Shown in pieces: positions 1 through 10,838 of a stretch of DNA of 64,000 bases (the stretch's first letter is position 1; each line of letters begins with the position of its first letter). Made by a program: the position numbers and the translations under genes. The notes below the pieces were generated by a model that saw only the letters and a list, made by a program, of their open reading frames with translations, was not told where the DNA came from and made no database searches. This stretch comes from Pontederia crassipes (Eukaryota; Streptophyta; Magnoliopsida; Commelinales; Pontederiaceae). The stretch is taken from contig CM060195.1 of NCBI GenBank assembly GCA_030549335.1, positions 14,315,501-14,379,500 of the forward strand, read 5' to 3'.

Positions 1-500
1 GGTTGATTAAAACAAGAAGAATGTTTCAAAGTAAACCGAAACACAAGGATGTCAGTTTTAATTTTTGTAATACAACTTCAGCAATCATATGTAAGGAGAC
101 AAGAAAAAGAAAAGGCATGCACTCATGAAAAAATGACACTTATCATGAGAGTAAAATGAGTAAATGAGTGACAATTGAAAAATAATAAACATAATTAAAT
201 ACTGGTATAATAGAAATAAGCTACCCAGCGCAGTGTCTGGATAAGTACTATATAATACAACTTGAAGGAATGCATGCTACATAGAGAAGTTGTTGCAACA
301 CCAGGAATCTAAACATGGATATGTTGAATGTAAAGTTAGTTCATTGAGGAGAATGATTAGTAAGGAGACGAGAAAAAGAAAAGACATGGACTCATGAAAC
401 AAGGATACTTACTTATCACGAGAGTAGAATGAGGAAAATGAGGTACAATTGACATTAAAAAGGGACATGTACTCGTAAATTAGTCTTTCTATTTTAACTT
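1..500. repeat. AT-rich intergenic DNA with an imperfect direct repeat
   Basis: No gene is visible. A block at about 92-178, beginning TAAGGAGACAAGAAAAAGAA, recurs with changes at about 361-452, beginning TAAGGAGACGAGAAAAAGAA. Both copies then run through an ACTCATGAAA stretch and a TTATCATGAGAG / TTATCACGAGAG stretch. The copies are about 270 bases apart. This looks like an old local duplication; its origin is not recognised. Confidence 0.5.
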
Positions 501-509
501 TTAAGTATA

Positions 510-1550
510 AGGTTATTTCCATAAACCATCCCTAAAGTATTACGATTTTTCACATCTAACCCCAAACTACGAACTCATTTTTTTGAATCCGTAAACTATC
601 ACGATTTTACCACTTTATCCTTCCATCGACTTCTATTACATTTTCCATTATTTTTACTTTTTCTCATTTATGAAAATACTAAATTACCCCTAATCATATA
701 ACATATGAAATAATAAATAAAAAAGAAGGCAAAATTGTCGAAAAATCCTTTGTCTCCGGTGCGGAACAACCCCCACCCAACCTTGCACATGCAAGGGCGC
801 TCCCCCCCCCCCCCCCCCCCCCCCCCACCACTCTTTTCTGTGCATGTGCCGGGCGCTCCGGTGCACATAGGAAAGGGGGGTCACCCCCCGACCGACGAAG
901 GTTGTAGAGGGTGGGAGCGACCCCCCCCCCCCCCCTTCTTTCCTATGCATGTGCCAGTGCAAGGGCACTTCGGCGCACACATGAAAGGAAGGTCTATGAC
1001 CTTCGCCAACCTTTGTCAAAGGTCATACCCCCCCCCCCCCCCCCCTCCTTTCATGTGTGCGCCGGAGTGCCCTTGCGCTGGCGACAGTGCACGTGTAGGA
1101 AAAGAAAGATAGGGGGTCACCCCCACCCTCTACGACACGAAGGTCAGGGGGCGACCCCCCCCCCCCCCCCCCCACTCATCCCTATGTGTGCCGCAGCGCC
1201 CCTGCACCGGCGCACACGTAGGAAAGGGGGTGGGGAAGGGGTCTGTGCGTGCTGGAGCGGCCTTGCGTGCACAAGGTCAGGGGGTGTTCCGTGTCGGAGA
1301 CAAAGGATTTTTCAACGAATTTTTTCCTTCATTTTTATTTTCTTTATTATTTCATGTGTCATATGATTAGGGGTAATTTAGTATTTTCATAAATGAGGAA
1401 AAGTAAAAATAATGGGAAATGTAATAGAAGTCAACAGAAGGATTAAAGTGGAAAAATCGTGATAGTTTAGGGATCCAAAAAACTATTTTCATAATTTGGG
1501 TTAGATGTGGAAAATCATGATAGTTTAGGGGTGGTTTATGGAAATAACCC
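510..1550. mobile_element. Non-autonomous Mutator-like (MULE) foldback element with C-rich core
   Basis: The ends are long imperfect terminal inverted repeats of roughly 200 bases. The left end reads GGTTATTTCCATAAACCATC; the right end is its inverted counterpart, finishing in GGTTTATGGAAATAACCC. The flanks carry a perfect 9-bp direct repeat TTAAGTATA at 501-509 and 1551-1559, the length typical of MULE target duplications. The interior (about 735-1310) is very GC-rich, with poly-C runs of up to two dozen bases. It contains a second nested inverted repeat (about 949-1005 against 1016-1083), so most of the element could fold back on itself. No transposase is present. Apparent reading frames here are low-complexity proline/glycine strings and are not genes. 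The same TIR family occurs at about 20838-21424. Confidence 0.8.
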
Positions 1551-1559
1551 TTAAGTATA

Positions 1560-3238
1560 TGGCCATAAATCTAATGATGAAAACATGAGCAAAATATGTT
1601 AAATTCTTTAAAAAATGAACAACTAATCAGAAAATATTGCACATTGCAGCAAGAATAAAATGACCTATTGAACAACATGTTACTTACACATGACATTTTT
1701 GTTCTTTTTATCACAAGCACTTTATCCGCGTAGCTGATTTCTATTTATTCAGAGTGGGAGACGATTATATTTTTTAATTAACATTATAAATTTTCTATGG
1801 TATAACATATAAGACGAGTAGAATGAATGTATAGTATGAAAATTATGTGCAATATCAATTGCCAAACAATTGATCTTTATTCTGCCTTTAGTCCATTCCA
1901 AAATTGGTTTCAATGCATGCATCATCATAGTAAATAGATTTTACAATCAACATGCTTGCATCATCAAACAAGGAAGAAAACCACGAAAATGATGAAATAC
2001 ATTGTGTACCTTTCACTGCCCTACAAGCTATTGTGTGTGAGTTCCATGTCGTATGCTTTGTCCCGTGTGATTGCAAAACCCTAACCCGAGCATACAACAA
2101 ATCTTCACATTGTGATCATGAGAAACATAGACATGAAGATCTTAGGTGAAAACTCAATCATTGCAAATCCCTAAACAAGTTTGTTAGAAAATGTGAGATA
2201 GAAGGAGGGGCTTACTAAACTATGGTAGATCATCGTAGGAGGTGGAAGGAATGCCTTCGACTGCAATTCACTACCGTCATAGGGGACCTTGAATTGCAGA
2301 GGGAGGATGAGTGAGATTGGTGATACAACAACATGCAAAATGGAGTCCAAATGAGAGCGAAAGGAGAGTGGAAACCATGTGAATCGTGAAAGCAGGAGCA
2401 TACCTCAGCACAGGCAGGTTACATTGCTATGTGTCGCGCAGGCAAGCTCACGATTGTCGGCAACGAAGACAGGATGGAGATGAAATGGGGAAAGGAAAAA
2501 ATGATGCATGGGTTATGAGGCAAGTTCAAGGAGTTGAGCCGAACTTGCGAAGTTTTGGCCAGCCACAAGAACTTTTGTTGGGGATTTTGCGGAATTTTTG
2601 GCTTTGATCGGAACTAAAGTTTTGAATGGGCACACTCCCTTTTTCTCTCATGTTTGACAGAATTTGGGTAAGTTCTCATGCAAAACACACCCTTAATGTA
2701 TTTCTACCTCTTTGAAAAAAACATACAAAATGTTACAATTAAAGCATTACATCAAATTAATGGTTAATCTCCAAAGAAAATAATTAATGTTCAATGCACA
2801 AATACTTAATGTGGCAGCATACAAAAGTCATATAACAACAAAAAGTCAATGTAAAAGGATGTTGTAAAAATTGAAATTGGGATGAATCGGGGCTCACATA
2901 AAAGTTGCAGGTGCAGCCAAGAGGGTTCGAAATAGGGTCCTCCTTCGAATCCATGTTGGTGAGCCTAAAGCCAATCAGAGAGGGAGCAAATTCCACGGTA
3001 GTGACCTCTGGAATTGAAATATGTTGGTGGCAATGGCACGATGAATTCCTCCTGCATGATCTTAGAGATAGTGTAACGTGCGAAAAAAAGGAAAAGGAGA
3101 AACCAGTAGTCACAAAAGAGACCAACTTCGAGATTCCACCAGCCCAACACCCATAGTACCAAAGTATAAAAGAAAAGAGAACAGCCCTAAAAGAAACCCA
3201 CCTAACCCTTCAACCATTCCAAAACTTCAATCACAATC
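1560..3238. other. Intergenic, no recognised gene
   Basis: Mixed-composition DNA with only short open frames. A stretch at 2784-3162 has more gene-like composition. On the minus strand it could encode two short overlapping-frame segments (around PEVTTVEFAPSLIGFRLTNM and MQEEFIVPLPPTYFNSRG), which look like exon debris. I do not recognise the family and do not annotate it as a gene. Confidence 0.4.
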
Positions 3239-3239
3239 A

Positions 3240-3815
3240 TGGTAATTATCAAGATCGCGATGTTACAATCCTATCTGAAATACATGATCTTGATCTGACA
3301 TTTGGAATCAGTTTTATAAAATCTATATATTGTCAGATTTAAATCATAGGATCATAAGATCTTACCAATCCAATCAACATTATTCTATTTTTTTGAATTT
3401 TTTCATTTTTTAATTTTGGTCAAGTGCAACATGATTTTTTAAGAAATAAAATTAAGAAAAAAGTCGATGTATAATTAACATTTAAAGTTATTTTAACAAA
3501 ATAAATACAATATCAATATATATTAAAATATATTTTAGATAATTTTACTCCATATTAATAATATTATTATAACTTTTGTTAATCCATATTAAATTATTAT
3601 TACGTAAGTCATATATGTATACATGTGTAGGAAATCTTAATAGGACAATAGTTAAGTTAATATTATTTATAATCTAAATCATTATAAATTTATTAAAAAT
3701 ATTTTTAATATAATTTATATATTAAACTATCTTTTAATATATAGATAATATCTTACGATCCTCGGATGGAACCATTTGGATCTTAGGTAAGATCTCGATC
3801 TTGACTATTTTGGTC
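3240..3815. mobile_element. Candidate AT-rich MITE-like element
   Basis: The left end (TTATCAAGATCGCGATGTTA, near 3246) and the inverse of the right end (AGTCAAGATCGAGATCTTAC, near 3810) look like inverted repeats about 30 bases long. They enclose about 500 bases of extremely AT-rich sequence. No clear target duplication was found, so the exact ends and the superfamily are unknown. The call rests on inverted ends plus composition only. Confidence 0.35.
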
Positions 3816-6000
3816 ACAACATCTCACGTCACTCTCACTCTCAATCACTTGCCTAAGACGAACTGCCAGCAGCAATAGGGTTGAGCACGGTCCGAGTAAA
3901 CACATTTTTTATATCAAATGTTCCTACACCATGACTCCACGACCTATTAACCTATCAAATAAAAACCTCTAATACCTTAATCCCTAAGTTGGACGTGTGA
4001 CCGACCAACCCCATTGTTATTCTGTTGCCGCCATTATCGCTGTTGTCACCACTGTTGTCACTTTCACCGCACGTTGTTGTCTTGCCGCCACCATGTGCTG
4101 CTATCTTGTTGTCGTCGTTGCCTCTCCATCATGGTCATCGTCGACCTAACACAGGTTCTCTCTCCCTATCCCTCTCCCTCTTCCTCTCTCACCATCTCTT
4201 TCTCTTTCTCTTGGACCCTCGGTATCTCTTTCTCTTCTCTCATTTCGTGGGCAGGGCTCTTTTTCTCACGACTCTCCCTCTCTTCTTCTCTTTCATTATC
4301 GGCGGTAGGCTATTTCGTTGGTGTTCGACTACCTGCCAAATGCCGCTCGATTCCCCCTCAACTATCTATGAATCGACAATGTGTGGTCGCTTTTGAAGTA
4401 CACCGCTTGATCTCATTTCTGGCCCAAACCCGACCTCATTCTTAAAGCTAGGAGATTAGAAAAATGTGCATTGATGTTCTTTCTCATTGGTTCTCCATGA
4501 TTGTGCTAAGATTATTGTTCTATATTCTATTGATAATTATAATGTTAGGACTTATTTGCATTAGTTAATACTATTAAATTGAATTTAAATGTACTTATCA
4601 GACGGATGATTGTTGCCTCATTATTGTTTATCAATTTTTACCATGTTAACCATTTGTTTCTTGCATGATGCGAGTCGTTTTATGTCCCAAATGGTTCTTG
4701 ATGTCATTGTGTCTTCTTTTTAATTGTTAATGATGTGAAACATCGACTTGTATCGACTCCATATGTATTGTAGCAATAAAAAATGATCCAAAATTAGTGG
4801 AAAATTTCATCATCTATGACTCGATTAATGCATGTGATGTGGGAAGAATGATGCAAAACAATGCGAAAGACATGATTTTTGTGGGAAACTAGTGCCTACG
4901 GGACTAAATGACCTTATGTCACAAGGGAGCATGCCTTCACTTCATAGAAAACACGAATAAACATTAAATTTTATAAAAAAAAAAGCTTTAGTATACACTC
5001 CGAGGCAGCAAGGTTCATCCTAAGGGAATATGATAGAAATCTGATGTGAAAATGTTTGTCAAAAATGAGAAAATCTGAGACAGCAGAGAGGGTAGAAAAT
5101 GCAGAAATAAAACACTATTGACCAAAGGATGTAGAACATAAAGCTACACTAATTTTTATAGTTGTTTTAATATTAAGTAGAAGATGAGATGAGGAACTAG
5201 GAGTAGGGTGCGAAAAAATATCAAAGTAATTTAAACACCAAGGCTTAGGGGGTTATTTGCGGATGCTTATTTGTGGAGGCTAGGGGACAACAGATGCCCC
5301 CATGCAAGTTATTCTCATTCTCGTGAAAAATGGCGTCCAACGACCGGATCACTCTTGTGTTTGTGGGTTGTGAAACTTACGCGGATAGGACCATCACCCA
5401 GAATGTGCTCACCATGTTTTTACGAGGATATGATGTTCTAAAATGCCAAATACCTAGATGGGGGTATGTGCTGCCATACCCCCATTTCCATACTTAGAGA
5501 AATCTTGAGTTTTAAATCGGGGCACAACCAGCCTCTCGATCTACATTGAGTCACGGCAAGTCATGATCCCTTTTGGGTGGATTCCATTGGGTTCGATTTG
5601 AGAGAAGATGAAGAATACCTTGAGAAGAACTCGAAGCAAATTGATGCACGAAAAATCATACATTATTTTAGGTCATTTAACATGCATAAGAATCTTTTTT
5701 TTTGTTTAAGAAAGGGGATAATCGACTTTTTTTATAAAATTTCTTTTAGATTGGATTTCTACCTAAGTTTGGATTATTTTATTGCAAAGAAATCAAAATG
5801 GGAAGAAAATGACCGAAAACAAATAGAACGTAAAGCAAATAGCTTTGGTCACAACCATGCACATATCTTTCATGGTCGTGCCTCTATATTGCGCGCCCAA
5901 GCCATGAATGCACACTATCACGGTTGTGCCTCATAGTGTCACGATCATGCCCTCAACCACGGTCGTTCAACCACATTCACAATCATGAGTGCGTGCCAAA
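3816..6000. other. Intergenic, with CT-rich tract and a diverged repeat
   Basis: 4014-4320 is a TTG/CCG- and CT-rich low-complexity tract whose open frames are Ser/Leu/Cys strings and not credible proteins. The right part (about 5625-5990) is homologous to 22960-23350: both have a GCAAATTGATGCACGAAAAA-like start, a TTGGATTTCTACCTAAGTTT-like middle and GGTCGTG / CACGATC motifs. It is therefore part of a dispersed repeat, probably an LTR-retroelement remnant. Nothing else is recognised. Confidence 0.45.
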
Positions 6001-7257
6001 CTAGAAATCCTGCATCTGTTTCGACAATTCCTCCTCATCGCCTCGTTCTACATCAGAAGAGGCACTAGAAGGAGTATTAGAAGAAGACGACGCAGATGTG
6101 ATCGTGGACGATGGAGAAGAGGACCGGAGATCGTCGCCGTTGATGTCGTCGGCTGCGGCCACGAAAGGATGCTTGAGGAGCATCTCCGCGGTCCACCTCT
6201 TCTTCAGATCGGCCACGAAGCACTTGTACAAAAAATCCTTGGCCGTGTCGGACATCGCCGCCGGCTTGACTGGCAGAAACTGGCCCTGGGCACGGAGAGC
6301 GAAGAACACTTCATCCGTCATCCCACCCGGCTTGATCATCGCCCTCTGGCACGTCAGCATCTTGTACACGGTGCAGCCCAAGGCCCACACGTCCGCCGGC
6401 GATGCTCACTCGTCTTCCTTGACAATGCACTCCGGGGCGGCGTAGAATGGGACGAACCGGCGGAAGCCGGACATGTCATGCCTTTCGCCCGCGCGCATGG
6501 CCGCGCCGAAGTCGATGATCTTGACCTCGTCCGCGCCCCACAGCATCACGTTCTCCGGTTTCAGGTCGGAATGCACCACCCCGTTCCGGTGGATGTGGAT
6601 GAGCCCTCGGAGCATAGATCTCGTGTACCGGCGGACTGACAGTTCGTCCATGGGGAGGCCGGCGCGATCGAGGAACCGCTGGACGCTCCCGTCCGGCGCC
6701 AGCTCGAGGACAATGTTGTAGATGCGCTCCTTGTGCGAGATGGTGTACTTGTCGCCGTAGCAGCCGATGATCTGGGGGCAGCCGCGGAGTTGGTCAAGGA
6801 ATTCCTTCTCCCGCTGCAACGACGAGAGCAACTCCTCGTCCTCCGCCCTAGTGGACTTGATGGCCACCGGCGTCCTGATGCATGTTCCATCCTCTTCCTC
6901 GCCCTTCAAGAAACCGGAGATGACCATCCCGTACCAGCCAGCGCCCAGGAAATCTCCTCTCTCCCAGAGTAACTTCTTCTTCTTGGCAACGGGAGGAGGA
7001 ACAGCGGATGCGGCCCTGGGTAACTTCTTCTTCTTCGTCGTCTTCACTACGGGAGGAGGACGAGTAGCGGCTGCTGCCAAGAGTAACTCTTCTTCTTCTT
7101 CTTCTTCTTCTTGATTACGACGGGAGGAGGACTTCTTCCGCTTCTTCACCAGTGGAGGAGTACCTGCAGCAGCGGTTGCGGCCATGGGTAACTTCTTCTT
7201 CTTCTTGTTCTTCATGTTCTTCGTTACGGCTGGAGTAGCAGCGGTTATAGCGACCAT
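6001..7257 (-). pseudogene. MAPKKK-like (MEKK-type) protein kinase, single exon, interrupted by one in-frame TGA
   Basis: Reading minus from ATG at 7257 to TAG at 6001 gives 418 codons in one frame, interrupted once by TGA at codon 284 (6406-6408). Residues 1-97 are low-complexity and basic, with about three repeats of a PPxV-K-KKKKLP unit. The kinase domain starts near 98: glycine loop GAGWYGMV (105-112), VAIK lysine 134, catalytic loop HSDLKPENV (229-237, HSD instead of HRD), DFG 249-251 and APE 274-276. After the stop the same frame continues with VWALGCTVYKM and the rest of the C-lobe (AMLLKHPFV-like end), then a Ser-rich tail. The order and spacing fit plant MAPKKK17/18/20-type kinases, which phosphorylate MAPKKs in stress and ABA signalling. 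The stop removes subdomains IX-XI, so a protein ending there should be inactive. A CGA-to-TGA change at a CpG is plausible. Alternatives are a recent pseudogene, a null allele or a base-call error. Confidence 0.8.
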
Positions 7258-7265
7258 GAGTGCGT

Positions 7266-7421
<156 letters not shown>

Positions 7422-7520
7422 AATTGCAGGGGAGAGAGAGGGGGGATTAATCGCAAGATAGTTGGATCGATTGGTCCGTTTTGTCATGCGAAAGAGGAGG
7501 AATTTGCAGCCTGTTCAGGT

Positions 7521-7530
7521 ATTTATAGAC
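7521..7530 (-). promoter_or_regulatory. TATA box of the kinase gene
   Basis: On the minus strand the sequence reads GTCTATAAATACC, a good TATAAATA box about 265 bases upstream of the kinase ATG. A start about 30 bases downstream would give a leader of about 230 bases containing the whole CT/CA microsatellite. The same TATTTATAGAC block is preserved in the duplicated copy near 10558-10571. Confidence 0.5.
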
Positions 7531-7606
7531 CTTCTACGCAGTACCATAACGACTCCGACTCCGACACCGACTCGGGAAAAGAAGATTCGTTTCGTTCTTT
7601 TTTTTT

Positions 7607-7607
<1 letters not shown>

Positions 7608-7646
<39 letters not shown>
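7608..7646. repeat. (TA)n(GA)n microsatellite
   Basis: About nine TA units run into about ten GA units, in the upstream region of the kinase gene. This is a simple-sequence repeat with no further structure. Confidence 0.9.
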
Positions 7647-7649
7647 CGA

Positions 7650-10440
7650 TTATTGAATTTTAACTGTAATTTGCTTTGATCTAAAATTTCATTTCAGAAG
7701 AGTACCGTTTATAATTCTTATTTTATTTTATACCCATAAGAATTCAAATATTTTGAAAAAGGGATATATGAAGAAAATATATTTAAATTTTAAAAATCCA
7801 AATGGATGGCTAGGACTAAAATTATATCATTAAGACTTAATTAATATATATGAAGAAAAAATACTTTTGCTTGCTATCTCTCACTCTCCTAACACTTTCT
7901 CTTATTTTCTCCCTCCGAAAGTTAAGACAATTAAGTAGGATATCAAACTTTAGTTTTTTTTTTCTTTTTTTTTTAAAGATTGAGAAAAATGATAAACATG
8001 CTTTAGTCATATTTAGGAGGAGCAGGGACTGCGTTTCAATTTTTTCTATATAAAACTACACAGGGAGGAGGAGTTTGTTAAGTAATATGCTTCCAAACAT
8101 TATTTTTTCATACACATGCAACCGATCTGATTCTTAGATTCTATTTTTCTATGTTATAAGACTACAAAATTATAGTTTATAACTTTATTTAGGTCTGAAA
8201 GTTCAATTAGGAGGACTCTGTTAATTAAATTCCATAAATTTCTGTTTATTTTATTTTATTCCTTACGAAGTTTTTATTTTGATAGTATCCCGCATAAGAA
8301 TACATTGACCTTTTTCTCATATAAATTCAAAATGGTAGTTTTCTTTCACTTCCAACTTAAACTATACTTATATTGATATCTTTTTATATTACAACTAAAA
8401 ATTTCAGTGATGGATAATAATTATTTCATCTTATTTTTTCATGAAATATTAGCATGCATACCTACATTCTATGTATACACCAATGATGGACCCTCATAAC
8501 ATCTAAACATGTCAGTTATCTCTTCAAATTTTTTATCGAAGCGTAACGGAAGTATTTGCTTTATAAATCATTAAATTTCGTGGTTCTAAGGTTTTGATGA
8601 TCCACAAATTCCAAATCGCAAAATTTAACACCACACGCTTAAGACAAATATAATGTATTACGATTACGAAAGCTTTGAAAACGTATTGAGAGTAGAATAT
8701 TTTATTATATTGAATATGATTCATTCATATTTGAAATAACACGTAAATATAAAATTTATAACTTTTCAATAAATTAAAAATCAAATAATTCTGATAATTG
8801 TGCAAAAACATATGAAGAGTATGTAGGACGGTTGATCAACCATCTGGTGAACCAATTAATCTGTCAAGAGAATCGATCAATCAATATGAAAATTGTAGTA
8901 ACAACCATATTTTCCAACGTCTACATGAAGTGGTTGATAACGATGGAGTGATCGATCGGTTTACGGACACAATGTACAGTAACGATCATATTTTCAACAT
9001 AAAAGGTGGAAAATATGCCCCAATCAACCAAAAAGATTTTAGAAACTTATAAAGGAGATAATAAAGGTGAAGGAAGAAGAAAACTTCTAAAAAATAATAT
9101 TTTCATAATCGAATCGGCGATCGGACGGGGCTCCTTATTAGGTCGCGATTGGACCGGTCCGATCGGATTGGACCAACTTTTATTAAAATAATATTATTTA
9201 TAATAATTATAAAGATATAATATAAGTTTTATGATATAGTATATGAATATTGTACTAATAACCTATTAATAATATTAAAAATTAATATAACATATTTTTT
9301 ATTTATTAAAAATTTTAATAATAATTAACATATAAATATAAATAGATTATTATTAATTTAATATCTATTATTTATTGATGATAGATGCTATATTAATAAA
9401 TTTTATCTTAAATTATTCTTATTTCTTTTTTTATTTAACACTTTCATTTTTATTTCCTTTATTTATGCCCTTTGATAATTTTCCATTTTAATGTTATTCA
9501 ATTTTAAATACATACCTTTTTTATTTCAATTCCTATTTAATTTTAGACATGTCATATTCTCTCCTTTTTTACCTTTGTTATATTCCTTTCTTTTTTCCTT
9601 TTTTAACTTTCCTATTTTTATCATTTTTTTAATTTTATTCTTCAAAATTGACATTGAACCGGCCGATTCAACCGGTTTTTCTCAGTTCAATGTCAAAATC
9701 GGTTTCAATATCAAATCGAACCGGATTTTCGAACAGGCCAATCCGGTCAGTTTTGATAACATTGCTAAAAAAACTTAAATGAGAATATTTGTGAAGTCTA
9801 CTTGAACTTTAAGTCATAAATCTTTCATTTTTTTTTTTCGTTTACCTTTTGTGATGTTTCAAATTATAAAAGAAAGATAAGAGAGTATTCTAATGAACTT
9901 GTAATAGTGATTTAGCTCCTAAATGATAAGAGGTTGTGCCTAATATTTTGAACAGAGAAAAGATGGGTACTCAACTTTTGAGAAAGAAAAAATTGAGAAA
10001 AGATGGGTACTCAACTTTCGCCGTTCTTGTCACATTAAAGAAGTTGATGTTTATGGAAAGGCACCATGGAGCCTTCTAGGAAAAAAAGATAGCAAATACT
10101 TTTTTACCACAAGGAAAAAGGAAATGCGATCTTCTTCTAATGGAATTTGGCATGAGATGATGAAAGATACTGTCGTGAGTTTGACAAGGACGAAAACTGC
10201 AACTAAGCGCCAATTCGTATACTACACAGCAAATAATCATAAGAAAACTAAATATTCCATGATCTAATATGAGCCCGTTGGTCAAAATGGGGAAGAAGAG
10301 CATAAAGTATTATGCTTTATATCAGAAAATGCAGTGGTAATGAATATACTTTTAAATTTGTTTAATTTTTCATTCTTTTATATATGTAACTAATACTACT
10401 TTTCTTTTATCTTTACAGGATGATGGCTTAATTTAAATAT
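7650..10440. other. AT-rich intergenic DNA, no gene; possible TIR-element remnant at 9105-9775
   Basis: 7660-7850 is the part of the kinase upstream region that recurs near 10640-10810. From 9105 a segment with GATCGGAC / GGACCGGTCCGATCGG-rich left end, a very AT-rich middle and ACCGGCCGATTCAACCGG-rich right end (to about 9775) resembles a decayed inverted-repeat element, but I could not define ends. The rest (8060-9000, 9780-10440) holds only short spurious frames. Confidence 0.35.
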
Positions 10441-10838
10441 GTAATTGATCGCTGGAGAAAGAGATAGAGGGGGATTGATTGCTTGGATGATTCATGGATA
10501 GTTGGCTCCATTGGTCCTTTTGGTCATGCAAAAAACAGGAGGAATTTGCAGTCCGTTTAATATTTATAGACTTTCAATACAGTTATATTTTTAAATTATA
10601 TTGCATTATATTATTATCTTAATATATAGATATTAGAAATTTAAGTTATAATTGCTTTGGCCTACAATTTATAATTCCTATTTTATTTTATACGCAAAGG
10701 AATTGAGATATTTTTGGAAAAAGGAATATATGAAGAAAAATATATTTAACTTTTAAAGTCAAAATGGATGCTTAAGATAAAAATATACTACTAAGATTTA
10801 ATATAGGGGCTCGGGAGATTGGACCCGCTAAGATTTTA
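10441..10838. repeat. Diverged second copy of the kinase upstream region, without the kinase
   Basis: Blocks at 10460-10580 match 7432-7540: GAGGGGGATT, GATAGTTGG, ATTGGTCC, TTTTGGTCATGC, AGGAGGAATTTGCAG and TATTTATAGAC occur in the same order and orientation. Blocks at 10650-10800 match 7665-7850: TTATAATTCCTATTTTATTT, a GGAATATATGAAGAAAAATA-like block and an AAAATGGATG-like block. The copy is cut off on the right by the LTR element starting at 10839. To the left, where a kinase coding region would be expected, there is none. This is a segmental duplication that kept the promoter side only, or lost its coding part. Confidence 0.75.

Noticed and set aside
668-1370. Open frames of 60-150 codons on both strands in the C-rich core
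   Set aside because: They are Pro/Gly/His strings created by poly-C runs inside a transposable element, with no domain features.
4014-4445. Two frames of about 120-140 codons rich in Ser, Leu and Cys
   Set aside because: Low-complexity CT/TTG-rich DNA read in different frames; no conserved motif and no plausible gene context.
5577-5936. A 119-codon frame starting MDSIGFDLRE
   Set aside because: The same DNA recurs at 22960-23350 without an open frame, so it is part of a non-coding dispersed repeat.
9105-9775. Inverted-repeat transposon with ACCGG-rich ends
   Set aside because: The ends are not convincingly complementary and no target duplication was found, so it is only mentioned as a possibility.
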